Positions 10,243-19,457 of a stretch of DNA of 64,000 bases are shown here, piece after piece. Position 1 is the first letter of the stretch. Each line of letters begins with the position of its first letter. The notes under the pieces were generated by a model. The model searched no databases and was not told where the DNA came from. It saw only the letters and a list, made by a program, of their open reading frames with translations. The position numbers and the translations under genes were made by a program. Source of the DNA: Symsagittifera roscoffensis (Eukaryota > Xenacoelomorpha > Acoela > Convolutidae); assembly GCF_963678635.1 (NCBI RefSeq), contig NW_026971715.1:1-64000 (forward strand). The letters run 5' to 3'.

Positions 10243-12244
10243 TCACGGCTCGACAGTTGTGTGCACAGGAATATCTCTCATCTGCTGTCCAGGTGCGAAA
10301 GGGATGCTTCTTAGGTTCTCAAACACCTTTGTCTTCACGCTTTCCAGATACTCGTTTGAATTCTGGTTGCTTTGGTTTGTAGGTGTGATGTGAAGGTGGA
10401 AGTCTGGACCATAGTACTCAAAATAGTCGTTATAGGGAAGGTCGTTTGAGACTTCGACACCTAAAGCTCTCGCTGTTTCCAGAGTCCAGCACCTGGCAAC
10501 GTTCTTGATGGTGTAGCCTCCGCCTCCAAGCATCAATAGTGGCACGTTGAATGTTTTCATGAAATCAACACAATGCGCGTGACCTAAAATTCATCTTTAT
10601 TTACTAGTTGTCAGCCATAACAAATTTCTGAACAACTCAAAGATCATGGAAGTTTCACATTTTACATATTCGTTTTTCCAGTTTTCTCATAATGATGGTA
10701 AAACTAGGAATGCAAATGCAATGAAGCTGTAACTTGCCTTTGAGAGTGAGATTGAAACATCCAAGTCTGTCTCCAGAAAGCGAATCGGCTCCGCACTGCA
10801 ACACAACTGCACTGGGTCTGTATGTCTCCATCACTTTGGTCACGATCGGCTCGAAGATATTGATGAAGTTGGTATCGTCTATTCCATCTCGCAATGGAAA
10901 GTTTACTGCATAATGCTTGCCTTAAAATAAAGTTTTTGTTTGTATTATCGATTCTGAACAGTTTTTTAAGATTATTCCAAGAATTATGGCAACTGTTATT
11001 CACAAAAAATTTATGAGAAAAAAAAGAATTCTTGGAATAACTCAGTTCAATAATCTAACTTTTTGCCGGAATATCAAAATTATTTTCAAAAAATACGACT
11101 AAAACAATAAATATTTTCAGTATTGATTGGGATTATACCTCTAAAAATTATTATCGGGAATACGGCTTCGTCTACATAGCTTGATTTAGTAGATTATAAA
11201 ATGCAAAAAAGTAACCTTTGCCAGCGCCGATGTCTTTCAGATCACCAGTTCCGGGAAAGTATTCCCCGTACTTGTGGAACGACACTGTCATCACTCGATC
11301 GGTTGTATAGAACGCCTCTTCTACTCCGTCTCCATGGTGGATATCAATATCCACGTACAACACTCGTTGATGGTATTTGAGGAGCTCCAAAATAGCCAGC
11401 ACGATATCGTTAACATAACAGAAACCGGATGCCTCACTTTTCTTGGCATGATGCAAGCCTCCCGCCCAATTGATGGCGATATCTGTCTGTTTTTTGTTCA
11501 ACTTTACAGCTCCTGCGATACTTCCTCCAGAAGAAATTTGACAGAAATCATAGAGGCCATGGAACACAGGGCAGTCTTCTCCCACGTTAAACCGCTGCAG
11601 TTGTTTACTGTAATCTGACATGTTATCAGGCATGATTTCTTGCAAGAATTTGACATACTCATCCGTATGATACTTGCACATTTCCTCAAAACTAGCCTAA
11701 ATCCAATGATTGGTATCAGGCATGTCATAAACATGCGGCGCAGAATTCAACGTATTTTGGACAAATCGCAGAAAATCAATAATCCATAATATTCAGATTT
11801 TGAAGCTTTGTAATGTACTTAGATCAGAAAATGGGCGACAAATTTGTGGCGACATGAAACACAGATAATGTCACACAATGCTTTATTCTAAGCCGTATAA
11901 ACAAAGCCAATTTTCAATTCAAATCAACCAAAAATTTAGTCAAATAATATGCATAAAATTTACGCTTTTTGCCGCAAATTTCCGTATGCTCCGCAGATTT
12001 TCGCCAAGCCTGATTGACATATATTAGAATTGAAATTCAGAACTTCTGCTTGAGAGTGGTCAAAGAAACTTTCACTTACCTTGAATGGTCGATAAACTTC
12101 TAGCTTGCGGTACAGTCCGTAATTCAGCAGGAGATTATGTGTCATTCGTATACGATGAGGCTTCATCGGGTGCCCTTGTCCATAATAAAAATTCCCTACA
12201 TCCCCATCGTAATAATAAGATACTTTCTGATTGCCTGTAGTCAT
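10243..12244 (-). CDS. Class I histone deacetylase (HDAC1/2, Rpd3 type), four exons
   Basis: Zn-dependent nuclear lysine deacetylase, the catalytic subunit of Sin3/NuRD-type co-repressor complexes in other animals. Exons on the minus strand: 12244-12080, 11696-11216, 10920-10738, 10583-10243; introns 383, 295 and 154 bp. The joined frame is 389 codons plus stop. The start [20 protein letters not shown] matches the conserved HDAC1/2 opening. Catalytic blocks are present: [19 protein letters not shown] (active-site His pair), DIDIHHGDG (zinc Asp/His), [11 protein letters not shown] (zinc Asp) and [15 protein letters not shown] (transition-state Tyr). Intron 3 starts GCAAGT, a GC-AG intron. The frame ends at TGA, but that TGA lies inside CC|GTGAGT, a good splice donor, so an acidic C-terminal tail exon of about 100 residues, usual in this family, may lie to the left. 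Family assignment is secure; the 3' end is not. Confidence 0.93.
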
Positions 12245-12569
12245 TGCGCTAATTCTAAAGAGGTATTCAATGTCAGATACATATGCTTTACAGAATAAGT
12301 GGCGTAAGAAAACTGGCATCAGAAAGACTAGCAACAATAAAATAATTTTCCGCCGTGTTGTACCTAAGCTAAGACCTTCCTAAGACAGTCAAACAGCCAA
12401 AACGCATCTTTAGTTATTCTGATATAGTCCCATATTTCTCCTCCGGTCAGAATACTATCCAATTGGATATTCAAGTTAGCAAGCAAAAGCTACGGATCAA
12501 ACATAAATTATTGAGGCAATGCAGAAAAAAGAAAGCAACTGGATCTTATTAATGAGCCAGTTTCCGTTT
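12245..12569 (-). promoter_or_regulatory. Deacetylase upstream region / 5' leader
   Basis: The 325 bp between the deacetylase start codon and the 3' tail of the LINE must contain the 5' UTR and probably the proximal promoter, unless a 5' UTR intron spans the LINE. The frame stays open upstream of the chosen ATG to 12337, but the family's conserved start favours 12244. No TATA box identified with confidence. Confidence 0.35.
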
Positions 12570-12590
12570 AAGAAGAAGAAGAAGAAAGAA
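12570..12590 (-). repeat. LINE 3' microsatellite tail (TTC)n
   Basis: On the minus strand the LINE 3' UTR ends with about five TTC units before the sequence changes character. CR1-clade elements end in short tandem repeats used in target-primed reverse transcription, so this is taken as the 3' end. Confidence 0.6.
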
Positions 12591-12943
12591 CACTTGAATT
12601 ACTATACAATAAAAAGCCGAGGCATCAGTGTAGCAAAGTGTAAATAATAAAATTGGTTATAAATTCATTGGTTACATCAAACAAAAACAAAACATCAGAA
12701 AACAAGCAATAAACAAAACAAAAAAAAAACCAAATCGGTTACAGTTCGGAAATTGGTTGATTAAAGTATATGAAGTTTCGGATACTATAGAAAATTAAAG
12801 ATTTAAGAATTAGGAACAAGCTGGTAATAAAACTTTACAAACAATTTTACAGATAGTCCAATTATACAACGTATATACAGAGTATATACAGTTTCTCTTT
12901 CAAGCAATGTAGGAAAAATTAAACTGAATTAAAAAATATAGAA
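12591..12943 (-). other. LINE 3' UTR
   Basis: A-rich on the plus strand, no open frame. It lies between the ORF2 stop and the (TTC)n tail and would contain the structure recognised by the element's own reverse transcriptase. Confidence 0.55.
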
Positions 12944-15900
12944 CTAGCAAAAACGGTAATCACGCCACGTATTTGTATTAGTACATATAGGATTGTTTCT
13001 CAATTCACTCACGTAAAATTCTTTCAATTTTTTCTTGAATTCTGTTTTCGATTTTTCTAAATTGCGCAAAATTATGGGCAGTGAATTCCATTTTTTAGAA
13101 GTCAAATGAAAAAATGATTTTTGTAGAGAAGCAGTCGAACAATGTTTGTCAAAAATAATTTGTTTCGTTCTTTCGTTGAGCCTATAATTGGCAGTCGGTA
13201 GTCTCAGTGTATTTTCAAAAGCCTTCTTTTTGTTTGTAAGATATTGGTATAAGTATGTTATACACTTTAACTCAATTCTTTTCTCGATTCCAATGAACGA
13301 TTTGCTAATGCGAAGAAGGGAAGAAGATTTAAAATTCGATCTGAAATATGTTCTTTTTAGCGCCCAGTTCAACTGTTTCTCCAGAGATAGCATCAAAGTA
13401 GCATTAATTTGTTGTAAAAAAATTGCTGAATAATCTAAATGTGATAAAACAAGACAATGAAGCAAGGCAACTAATGATAATGTCGGCAGTTGTTGTCCAA
13501 TTGTATCAATAGTTTTAATCCCTTGGGCCATTTTTTGGAGAATTGTTTTGATTTGAGCATGAAAAGATAAACTTGAATCAAGAATTATGCCTAAATATTT
13601 GCATTCTGATTTTTTGGCTACATAATGCCCACTAATTACTAGTTTATCAGTATCCACATTTTTGCTATCATTTTTTTGACAAAATGTTATAAATTCCGAT
13701 TTAGATGCATTCAGATTCAATTGGTTCTCTGCAAAAAATTCCGTTAGATTATTGAGTGATTTTTGCAATCGATTCAAAGCATCCTCAGAAATTATAGAAG
13801 AGGAAAAAACCATACAGTCGTCAGCATATTGAACTAAAGTACAACCCTCATATAATCGCTCTTGTATGTCATTAACATAAATATTGAACAACAACGGACC
13901 AAGTACCGTTCCTTGTGGGACACCTCGTTTTATTTCAATCCAGTCTGAAAAAATTCCATTGACGTTTACTCTTTGAATACGTTTGTTTAGGAAGCTAGCA
14001 ATTAAAGCATTTGCTCCATTTGAAAAACCGAGAGAAAGCATTTTTTCAATTAAAACTTCATGCGAAATAGAATCAAAAGCCTTGGACAGATCTAATAAAG
14101 CTGCATGTACGATTTTTTTTGAATCTATTTGATTTCGAATACTTTCTGTCACATAAACAAGAGCATCTTGTGTTGAAATGTTTTTGCGAAATCCGAATTG
14201 AAATGGTGTCATTATTTGAAATTTGTCAAGATGTTCTGTTATTTGGGCATGTAAAATTTTTTCAAAAATTTTAGAAAAAGCACAAGTTATTGATATTGGC
14301 CGATAATTTTTTGCATCCATTGGGTCATCTTTTTTGAACAAAGGGGTTACGTTTGCTTTTTTCAGTTCGATCGGGAAAATGTTCTCATCTAAGCAAGTAT
14401 TTATGACAAAAGTTAAATGTGGAACTATAACTGATTGACCGTCAATGATTGCCCAAGCAGGTACGGTACAAGGTCCAAGAGGTTTTCCAACATTGATTTT
14501 TCGAACTATATCAAAGCATTGCTTCACTGTAATGTGTTGAAAATGAAAAGATGCAGATTCAGAGGCAGATTTGTTGTAATTCGGAGGCTTTTTAGCGCCG
14601 AAAAATTCGCCTAAGTTTGAAAAAATATAATTTAAATGATTGGCAATTTTTTTGTCTTGGGTTATCATTTCACTGAAGGAATTTCGTAGAACTGTAATTC
14701 GATGGTTGCCAGAACATGTACCTCTAACTTGGTTAATATATTTCCATTTTTGTTGGATAGTGCTGAGAAGTGAAAAACAATTTTTTGAATGATCGAATTG
14801 TTTACTTCTAATCAATTTGCTCATTTGATTACGTAAAAACTGGTACTTTGACCAATTATCGCTTGTGCTTTGACTGCGATATGATCTGAGTGAATTCTGT
14901 TTCTTAGTCAACAATTGCTGACATTCTGAATCGAACCATTCCGTTTTCAACACGTTTTTTGGTTTAAAATTACGAACAAACTTTTTTTCGATAGGAGCAT
15001 GTTGCTGTAGAGCACAAGAAATTAAATAAATCATCGTCGAGAACATGTTTTGTGCGTCTGTACATTGATATAAGAGATACCAAGGAAGAGCGGAGAGTGA
15101 ATTGCAAAATTCATTTTTCTGATAATTTTTCTTATTGAAAGTCGTAATTATCCTCGGTAAAATTTTGCCGCATTTTATATCCGTCAAAATAAATGAAGCA
15201 AAATGGTCGGTTTTATAAGGTGTATCAAAACAAAACTCAATGCCGTTTGTTTCATAGTCACTGATTATGTAGTCGATATGAGTTTTTGTTGAGGAACTAA
15301 TTCTGGTCTCATCGTTTGGACAAAAAACCTTCAATCCATATGGAATAATTATAGAATCTAAATTTTCTTTTTCTTTGCTATCCAGATAATTTATGTTATA
15401 ATCACCCAAAAGCGTAATTTTATTAGAAACTGAAAAAGCATTATCTATGTTAAGCGTTAATTGTTCCAAAAAATCAATAAAGTTTGATCTGCTTGGGTTA
15501 TAACACAAATTAACTAACATTTTTTCTTTACTCGAAATGTTAAATGTAGATTTGCACTCAACCCACACTGACTCATATTTTTCTTTATCAAATAAATTTA
15601 GATCAGGCCTCAATTTCGGAGCCAATTTGACTGGTATATATAACAAAACGCCACCGCCTTTCTTTTTTACCGCTGATTGCCTATCATATCTGAACATCGC
15701 ATGCGTTCTAGGTTGGACATTCCATAAATTGTCACTATCTTCTTTTTTAAGCCACGTTTCGGAAATTCCTATAATTGTGTTTTCGCCCATATCATCAAGA
15801 AATTTTTTCAATTGCATCCGTTTTCTAATAATACTTTGAAAATTCAAATGAACAAATTTAAGATTTGCACAATTTTTTGAGCAGATACCGTAGACTGTTT

Positions 15901-16141
15901 CAATGGTTTCGATAGGACCAGGGTTTTTTTCAACATCCCCACTTTGGGTCAGTAACAACGCGAAAAGGAAAAGATGAGTCAGTGTGGTAGCTCTCCGCTC
16001 ATTTATCCCACATTTCGTTGATAATATCTTTTGCTGGCAGCTTAGATAGCCCCAGTAAACAAAAGTTTTTTCTTTAGTTTCCATCTGAGCCTTGGAAATT
16101 AGAAAAATTGCACAAAACAACCAGAATTTAATATTCAGCAT
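12944..16141 (-). CDS. LINE ORF2: 2A peptide, endonuclease and reverse transcriptase
   Basis: 1,065 residues, intact. It nicks target DNA and reverse-transcribes the element RNA. Residues 1-20 form a hydrophobic signal-like segment (FWLFCAIFLIS). Residues 53-65 are hydrophobic again and lead into the 2A motif SGDVEKNPGP (67-76). Endonuclease blocks follow at about 95-320 (HLNFQSI, ISETWL, LLGDYNINY, HIDYIIS, YKTDHFAS). RT spans about 595-830: FKKDDPMDAKNYRPISI, LDLSKAFDSISH, GVPQGTVLGPLLFN, and the catalytic YADD at about 770. There is no RNase H. With the 2A active, about 75 N-terminal residues would be released as a separate product and the enzyme would start at Pro76. The architecture fits CR1/L2-like LINEs with 2A sequences, reported in some marine invertebrates. 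Confidence 0.93.
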   Translation of the reverse strand: MLNIKFWLFCAIFLISKAQMETKEKTFVYWGYLSCQQKILSTKCGINERRATTLTHLFLFALLLTQSGDVEKNPGPIETIETVYGICSKNCANLKFVHLNFQSIIRKRMQLKKFLDDMGENTIIGISETWLKKEDSDNLWNVQPRTHAMFRYDRQSAVKKKGGGVLLYIPVKLAPKLRPDLNLFDKEKYESVWVECKSTFNISSKEKMLVNLCYNPSRSNFIDFLEQLTLNIDNAFSVSNKITLLGDYNINYLDSKEKENLDSIIIPYGLKVFCPNDETRISSSTKTHIDYIISDYETNGIEFCFDTPYKTDHFASFILTDIKCGKILPRIITTFNKKNYQKNEFCNSLSALPWYLLYQCTDAQNMFSTMIYLISCALQQHAPIEKKFVRNFKPKNVLKTEWFDSECQQLLTKKQNSLRSYRSQSTSDNWSKYQFLRNQMSKLIRSKQFDHSKNCFSLLSTIQQKWKYINQVRGTCSGNHRITVLRNSFSEMITQDKKIANHLNYIFSNLGEFFGAKKPPNYNKSASESASFHFQHITVKQCFDIVRKINVGKPLGPCTVPAWAIIDGQSVIVPHLTFVINTCLDENIFPIELKKANVTPLFKKDDPMDAKNYRPISITCAFSKIFEKILHAQITEHLDKFQIMTPFQFGFRKNISTQDALVYVTESIRNQIDSKKIVHAALLDLSKAFDSISHEVLIEKMLSLGFSNGANALIASFLNKRIQRVNVNGIFSDWIEIKRGVPQGTVLGPLLFNIYVNDIQERLYEGCTLVQYADDCMVFSSSIISEDALNRLQKSLNNLTEFFAENQLNLNASKSEFITFCQKNDSKNVDTDKLVISGHYVAKKSECKYLGIILDSSLSFHAQIKTILQKMAQGIKTIDTIGQQLPTLSLVALLHCLVLSHLDYSAIFLQQINATLMLSLEKQLNWALKRTYFRSNFKSSSLLRISKSFIGIEKRIELKCITYLYQYLTNKKKAFENTLRLPTANYRLNERTKQIIFDKHCSTASLQKSFFHLTSKKWNSLPIILRNLEKSKTEFKKKLKEFYVSELRNNPICTNTNTWRDYRFC
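15914..15946 (-). other. 2A ribosome-skipping motif
   Basis: QSGDVEKNPGP, residues 66-76 of LINE ORF2, matches the D(V/I)ExNPGP consensus of picornavirus-type 2A sequences, with skipping expected between the final Gly and Pro. The hydrophobic run just before it (LFLFALLL) is also typical of 2A contexts. All consensus residues are present. Confidence 0.9.
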
Positions 16142-16197
16142 AATAGGTTAAATAAATTAAATGATCGCCAAAGTTTGCACCAAGAAAAAATGCGAAA

Positions 16198-17226
16198 CTA
16201 GTATTTCCTAAAAAATTTTGCACCGTTTTGGAAAAATTGTAACATTTCTGCCGTTTTTGGATCTAAATTTGATGATTGTTTGGTTTGCTTCATTCTGGGG
16301 CGGGTTGTAATCTCACATGTGTTTGCATTAATATCAGAACCCCTAAAAGAATCTCTAAAACTTTGCACCAAAATTTCAACACCCCCATCAGAAGGATGCA
16401 AACCATCCGAGCTAAGAGCATCTGTATTTTGACTAAAAATTTTGTTTATGTCTAAAATATCCAATTTTACTTCGCCCAAGTCTTTTACATTCCGTACTAA
16501 ATTAAGAATTTGCTTGTTTAGCTTCTGTACATTTGGATTAAAATCTTTTCTAAAAGCGCCTAAGGGAGTTACAGTACATAGTGAAATTGTTTCTGGGGAG
16601 AATTTATGATTTATGAGATAAATTAGTTTTTCTAAGCTACTCACGGCTTCCTTCGCGTCGAAATCACTTGAGAGGCAGTCATTTATTCCAATTAGCGTAG
16701 TTACATGTTTAAAATGTCGCGATTTACTGTTTCTCACGCGTTCCAGCAATGCAGAAATTTTGTGCCCACCAAATCCTCTCGCCAACACATTTTCCGATAT
16801 TTGTTCCCCATTGATTCTGTTAACAATTGAGTCTCCCAGTAATAGGCCAGAATATTCTCCTTCTCGTGGTAAAAATAAATGTTTTCGTTGCTGGTCGAAT
16901 TTTTCTTCTTGAATATTGGTTGCTTGTATTTTGATTTCTTGGTTATTCTTGCTTTCTTGGTTATTTTCGCTTCGTTTGTTCTGATTTCTGCTCCGAGTTC
17001 CAATCTTGCTCCATTCGTTTTCAAATTTGTTTTCTGTAATTTTCGAATTGCCCGTGTTTTTAAAATTTTCTAGATCAAAAAATTTGTTTCCTCTTTCTTC
17101 CTCTTTCGTTGATACAGTTAAGTTTTCGATAATTCGTTTAAAATAAGTAACATTTTCGACTAAGTCTTTATACAGCTCGTATTTCAATTCGTCGTTCAGA
17201 TTTCGGAAAGTTTCGAGGTCAAACAT
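16198..17226 (-). CDS. LINE ORF1: coiled/charged N-terminus plus SGNH esterase
   Basis: 342 residues, intact. The first 120 residues are charged and likely helical, then Asn/Lys/Glu-rich. The SGNH hydrolase fold starts at about 123 with LLLGDSIV (block I, nucleophile Ser). It continues with RGFGG (block II Gly), LIGINDC (block III Asn, about 179) and SDGLHPS (block V Asp/His, about 274). CR1 and L2-type ORF1 proteins carry such esterase domains; they bind RNA and may act on lipids or membranes. No zinc knuckle is visible. The stop is 56 bp before ORF2. The C-terminal 50 residues are basic. Confidence 0.88.
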   Translation of the reverse strand: MFDLETFRNLNDELKYELYKDLVENVTYFKRIIENLTVSTKEEERGNKFFDLENFKNTGNSKITENKFENEWSKIGTRSRNQNKRSENNQESKNNQEIKIQATNIQEEKFDQQRKHLFLPREGEYSGLLLGDSIVNRINGEQISENVLARGFGGHKISALLERVRNSKSRHFKHVTTLIGINDCLSSDFDAKEAVSSLEKLIYLINHKFSPETISLCTVTPLGAFRKDFNPNVQKLNKQILNLVRNVKDLGEVKLDILDINKIFSQNTDALSSDGLHPSDGGVEILVQSFRDSFRGSDINANTCEITTRPRMKQTKQSSNLDPKTAEMLQFFQNGAKFFRKY

Positions 17227-17723
17227 GTTGGCGATTAAAAGCGAAATTAAAAATAAGACATTAAAATGAACCGACTGATCGCTAGAAATTTAATTTGGTT
17301 TTGACAGTAAAGAAGAGTGACAGTAAAGAATAAAAATTTAGTTCCACAATCGTTATACCACAGACTGCACATTCTACTAGATGATGCAGATTAGCCGAGG
17401 AATAAAACGGAGAACTCGGGACCTTAAAAACATTCTGAAATCGGAACAAAATTACGGCGAGGTTGAACACTGAAAACTGCGAATTCCGTGTTATCGGACC
17501 GACCACGAGTACACGGTACAAATACATTCTAACGCAATTTCGTTCGTAAAATAAGCCCCAAAATAAAAAAAAACAGAAGAAGCACTTGTTCTAATAGAAT
17601 CTCCAATCGCCGAACTTTGCGGCAAAAAATTGCTCGTCAAATTTCGCTCCTCTACTAGCTTTACCCACCTTCTTAGCTTCAGCAGTCAGATAGATAAGGC
17701 CCCAATCTAAATTTATGGTGTAT
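17227..17723 (-). other. LINE 5' UTR and flank before the giant element
   Basis: The part nearest ORF1 is the LINE 5' UTR. From about 17723 to 17585 the minus strand has an open frame of about 45 codons ending at TAG (contains LDWGLIYLTAEAKKVGKASR and ends GDWRFY). It starts at the LTR edge and could be the remains of a host exon or an older element. Not assigned. Confidence 0.35.
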
Positions 17724-18645
17724 TGTAACATTCGCCCGGAAGATACATATCGACGGAAAACAAAACTAAGTCTTAAGACGACTGGCTAGCGTCTAAACAG
17801 AGCTTTGCATGCTTTTCACCGTCTCTACCAAGCCAGTACTTTTCGGTGGTCTTTTCTAACATCGGGTCGACAAAAACGTTACTGCTTTCGGCTTCGGTCA
17901 AAACATTCAAATTAACTAGGTTACATGCAGAAATAGTGAGCTCATGGCTGGGTCTCAGTATCCCCAGACCACGAGGTCACTCCTAAAAACAGGGCTATTA
18001 CTATTTATCACATTACTATTGTTTTTGTTCAGTAGATAAAAATCATCATCTCCATCGAAGATGGATCAACCCTTTCCCCCAACTCCTAGCTTCTCATCCC
18101 TATCAAAATGAATCTAGATGTTAATTAAATTCAAGTCAGGACATGACAGGAAGCTAAAAGTTTATGTAACAGGATAAAAGTTTCAGTTCCTTTACCCTTC
18201 CGGATTGATGAATCCGCTGGATCAAGCTCGTTAATCCTGATTTCCTCTTAATCCGGAAGGCCGTCTTTCACCCTTCACCGTTGTTCGCAACGGCGTTGCA
18301 ACTATTGTAGCAGCACAATAGTTGCAACTCGGAGTGTTCTCTGTCACTCTGTAACTCGTCGTCGTTTTCCAATCTCAATTTCGTAGTTGTTGTTAGCGCA
18401 GCTAATGTTGTTCTGTTTTCTCTCTCGTTTTAGTCAAAATGGCCGTTTCTGACCTTTCTCAGAAATAGGTCGTCATAATTCGAATTTTTGAAATTTTAAA
18501 ATACCAGAATATTCTAGCCCTCACCGTTTGGCCAATCGTTCCAATAACGTTCTTAATTCTTAATAATCATCAATCCGGAAGGCTTACTGCTAAAAATTCG
18601 AAGTATGCATAAATTACATTTTGGCCATTCTGGTCGAATGTCACA
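17724..18645 (-). repeat. 3' LTR of the left giant element
   Basis: 922 bp. In sense it begins TGTGACATTCGACC and ends GGGCGAATGTTACA (TG...CA ends). It contains the YY1-like CGGCCATTTT block, a 14 bp perfect hairpin (18295-18328), a TATA-like TTACATAAAC (about 18165) and the conserved GTTGGGGGAAAGGG block. Near-identical to the 5' LTR at 41000-41921. Confidence 0.95.
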
Positions 18646-18658
18646 TACTCCCCGGACA
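18646..18658 (-). promoter_or_regulatory. Polypurine-like tract next to the 3' LTR
   Basis: In sense the sequence TGTCCGGGGAGTA directly abuts the TG of the 3' LTR. The GGGGAGTA end is a plausible short polypurine tract for priming plus-strand DNA synthesis. The same core, TTTGTCCGGGGAG, recurs four more times inside ORF A. Confidence 0.5.
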
Positions 18659-19457
18659 GTCCCGTCAAAGTCCTCATTGAATCGCACAATGTTCGTAAAA
18701 TGGTTACAGTGTCATCGAACAGAATTTATAAAATGCACGAAATTACTTTTATCCACGTCACATCGACTCACTGCAGAATATAAATGGCATCGTACTACAT
18801 CACTATAGCCTTCAAATTCTTTCATTAATCTGCACATTGAGGATATGACCTAAGATAAAACATATTTTCTGACTTCCAGTGTCAATGTCCCGATTAAAAA
18901 CTTTTTCTCTCAAATTTTAAAAAACGCTGGTTTGCGGGCCTGCCAACCAAAACAAGCTAAAATTATCCTACTACGCTTTTCCCTTCGGAAATCTTGCTTG
19001 TTATTGTCCTGAATATTAAAACTAAGAAACTTTGTGGTTAGAAAGAACAATGTAACAACCTCCTCTTCAAGAGATTACTCAAGTCTTTCATGTCACCACA
19101 AAGTGATCAGTCTTCCTAAGTGATTAAAAACAATCATGCAGGCTGGAATATTTAAATAAACTCTTCTCTTAAGCCTTTCTAAATAAATAATAAGTGTCTC
19201 TAAAGCCACTCTAGCTAAAATCAAAATGCAAATTTATAAATGCAACAATTTCAAAACTCAACTAAATGTTTCAGTTTTCAATTACAACTTGGTTGCTTGG
19301 TTTCTCACTTGAGTTTTTCATACACATAAAACAATTCTGAGTTTTAACTTTTCTTCATCACTCCTTTGTTTTCTTCTTTTTTCGTCGTTTAGAAATTCTA
19401 AAACTTCTAAATTCTTCTAATTTCGCTTCTTTTTTCATCTTGTCTTTCGGTCATTCG
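18659..19457 (-). other. 3' untranslated region of the left giant element
   Basis: About 0.8 kb between the ORF B stop and the polypurine-like tract. AT-rich, T-rich on the plus strand, no coding frame longer than chance. Nothing else recognised. Confidence 0.6.

Larger units (their letters stand above)
12570..17560 (-). mobile_element. CR1-like non-LTR retrotransposon (LINE), apparently full length
   Basis: A two-ORF element: ORF1 with an SGNH esterase domain (16198-17226), a 56 bp gap, then ORF2 with 2A peptide, AP-type endonuclease and reverse transcriptase (12944-16141). About 350 bp of 3' UTR follows and ends in a short (TTC)n run (12570-12590), the microsatellite-type tail usual for CR1-like elements instead of poly(A). 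The coding frames have no stops or shifts, so the copy looks young. The 5' edge is uncertain (about 17,300-17,570). GC is low, unlike the giant element beside it. Confidence 0.85.
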
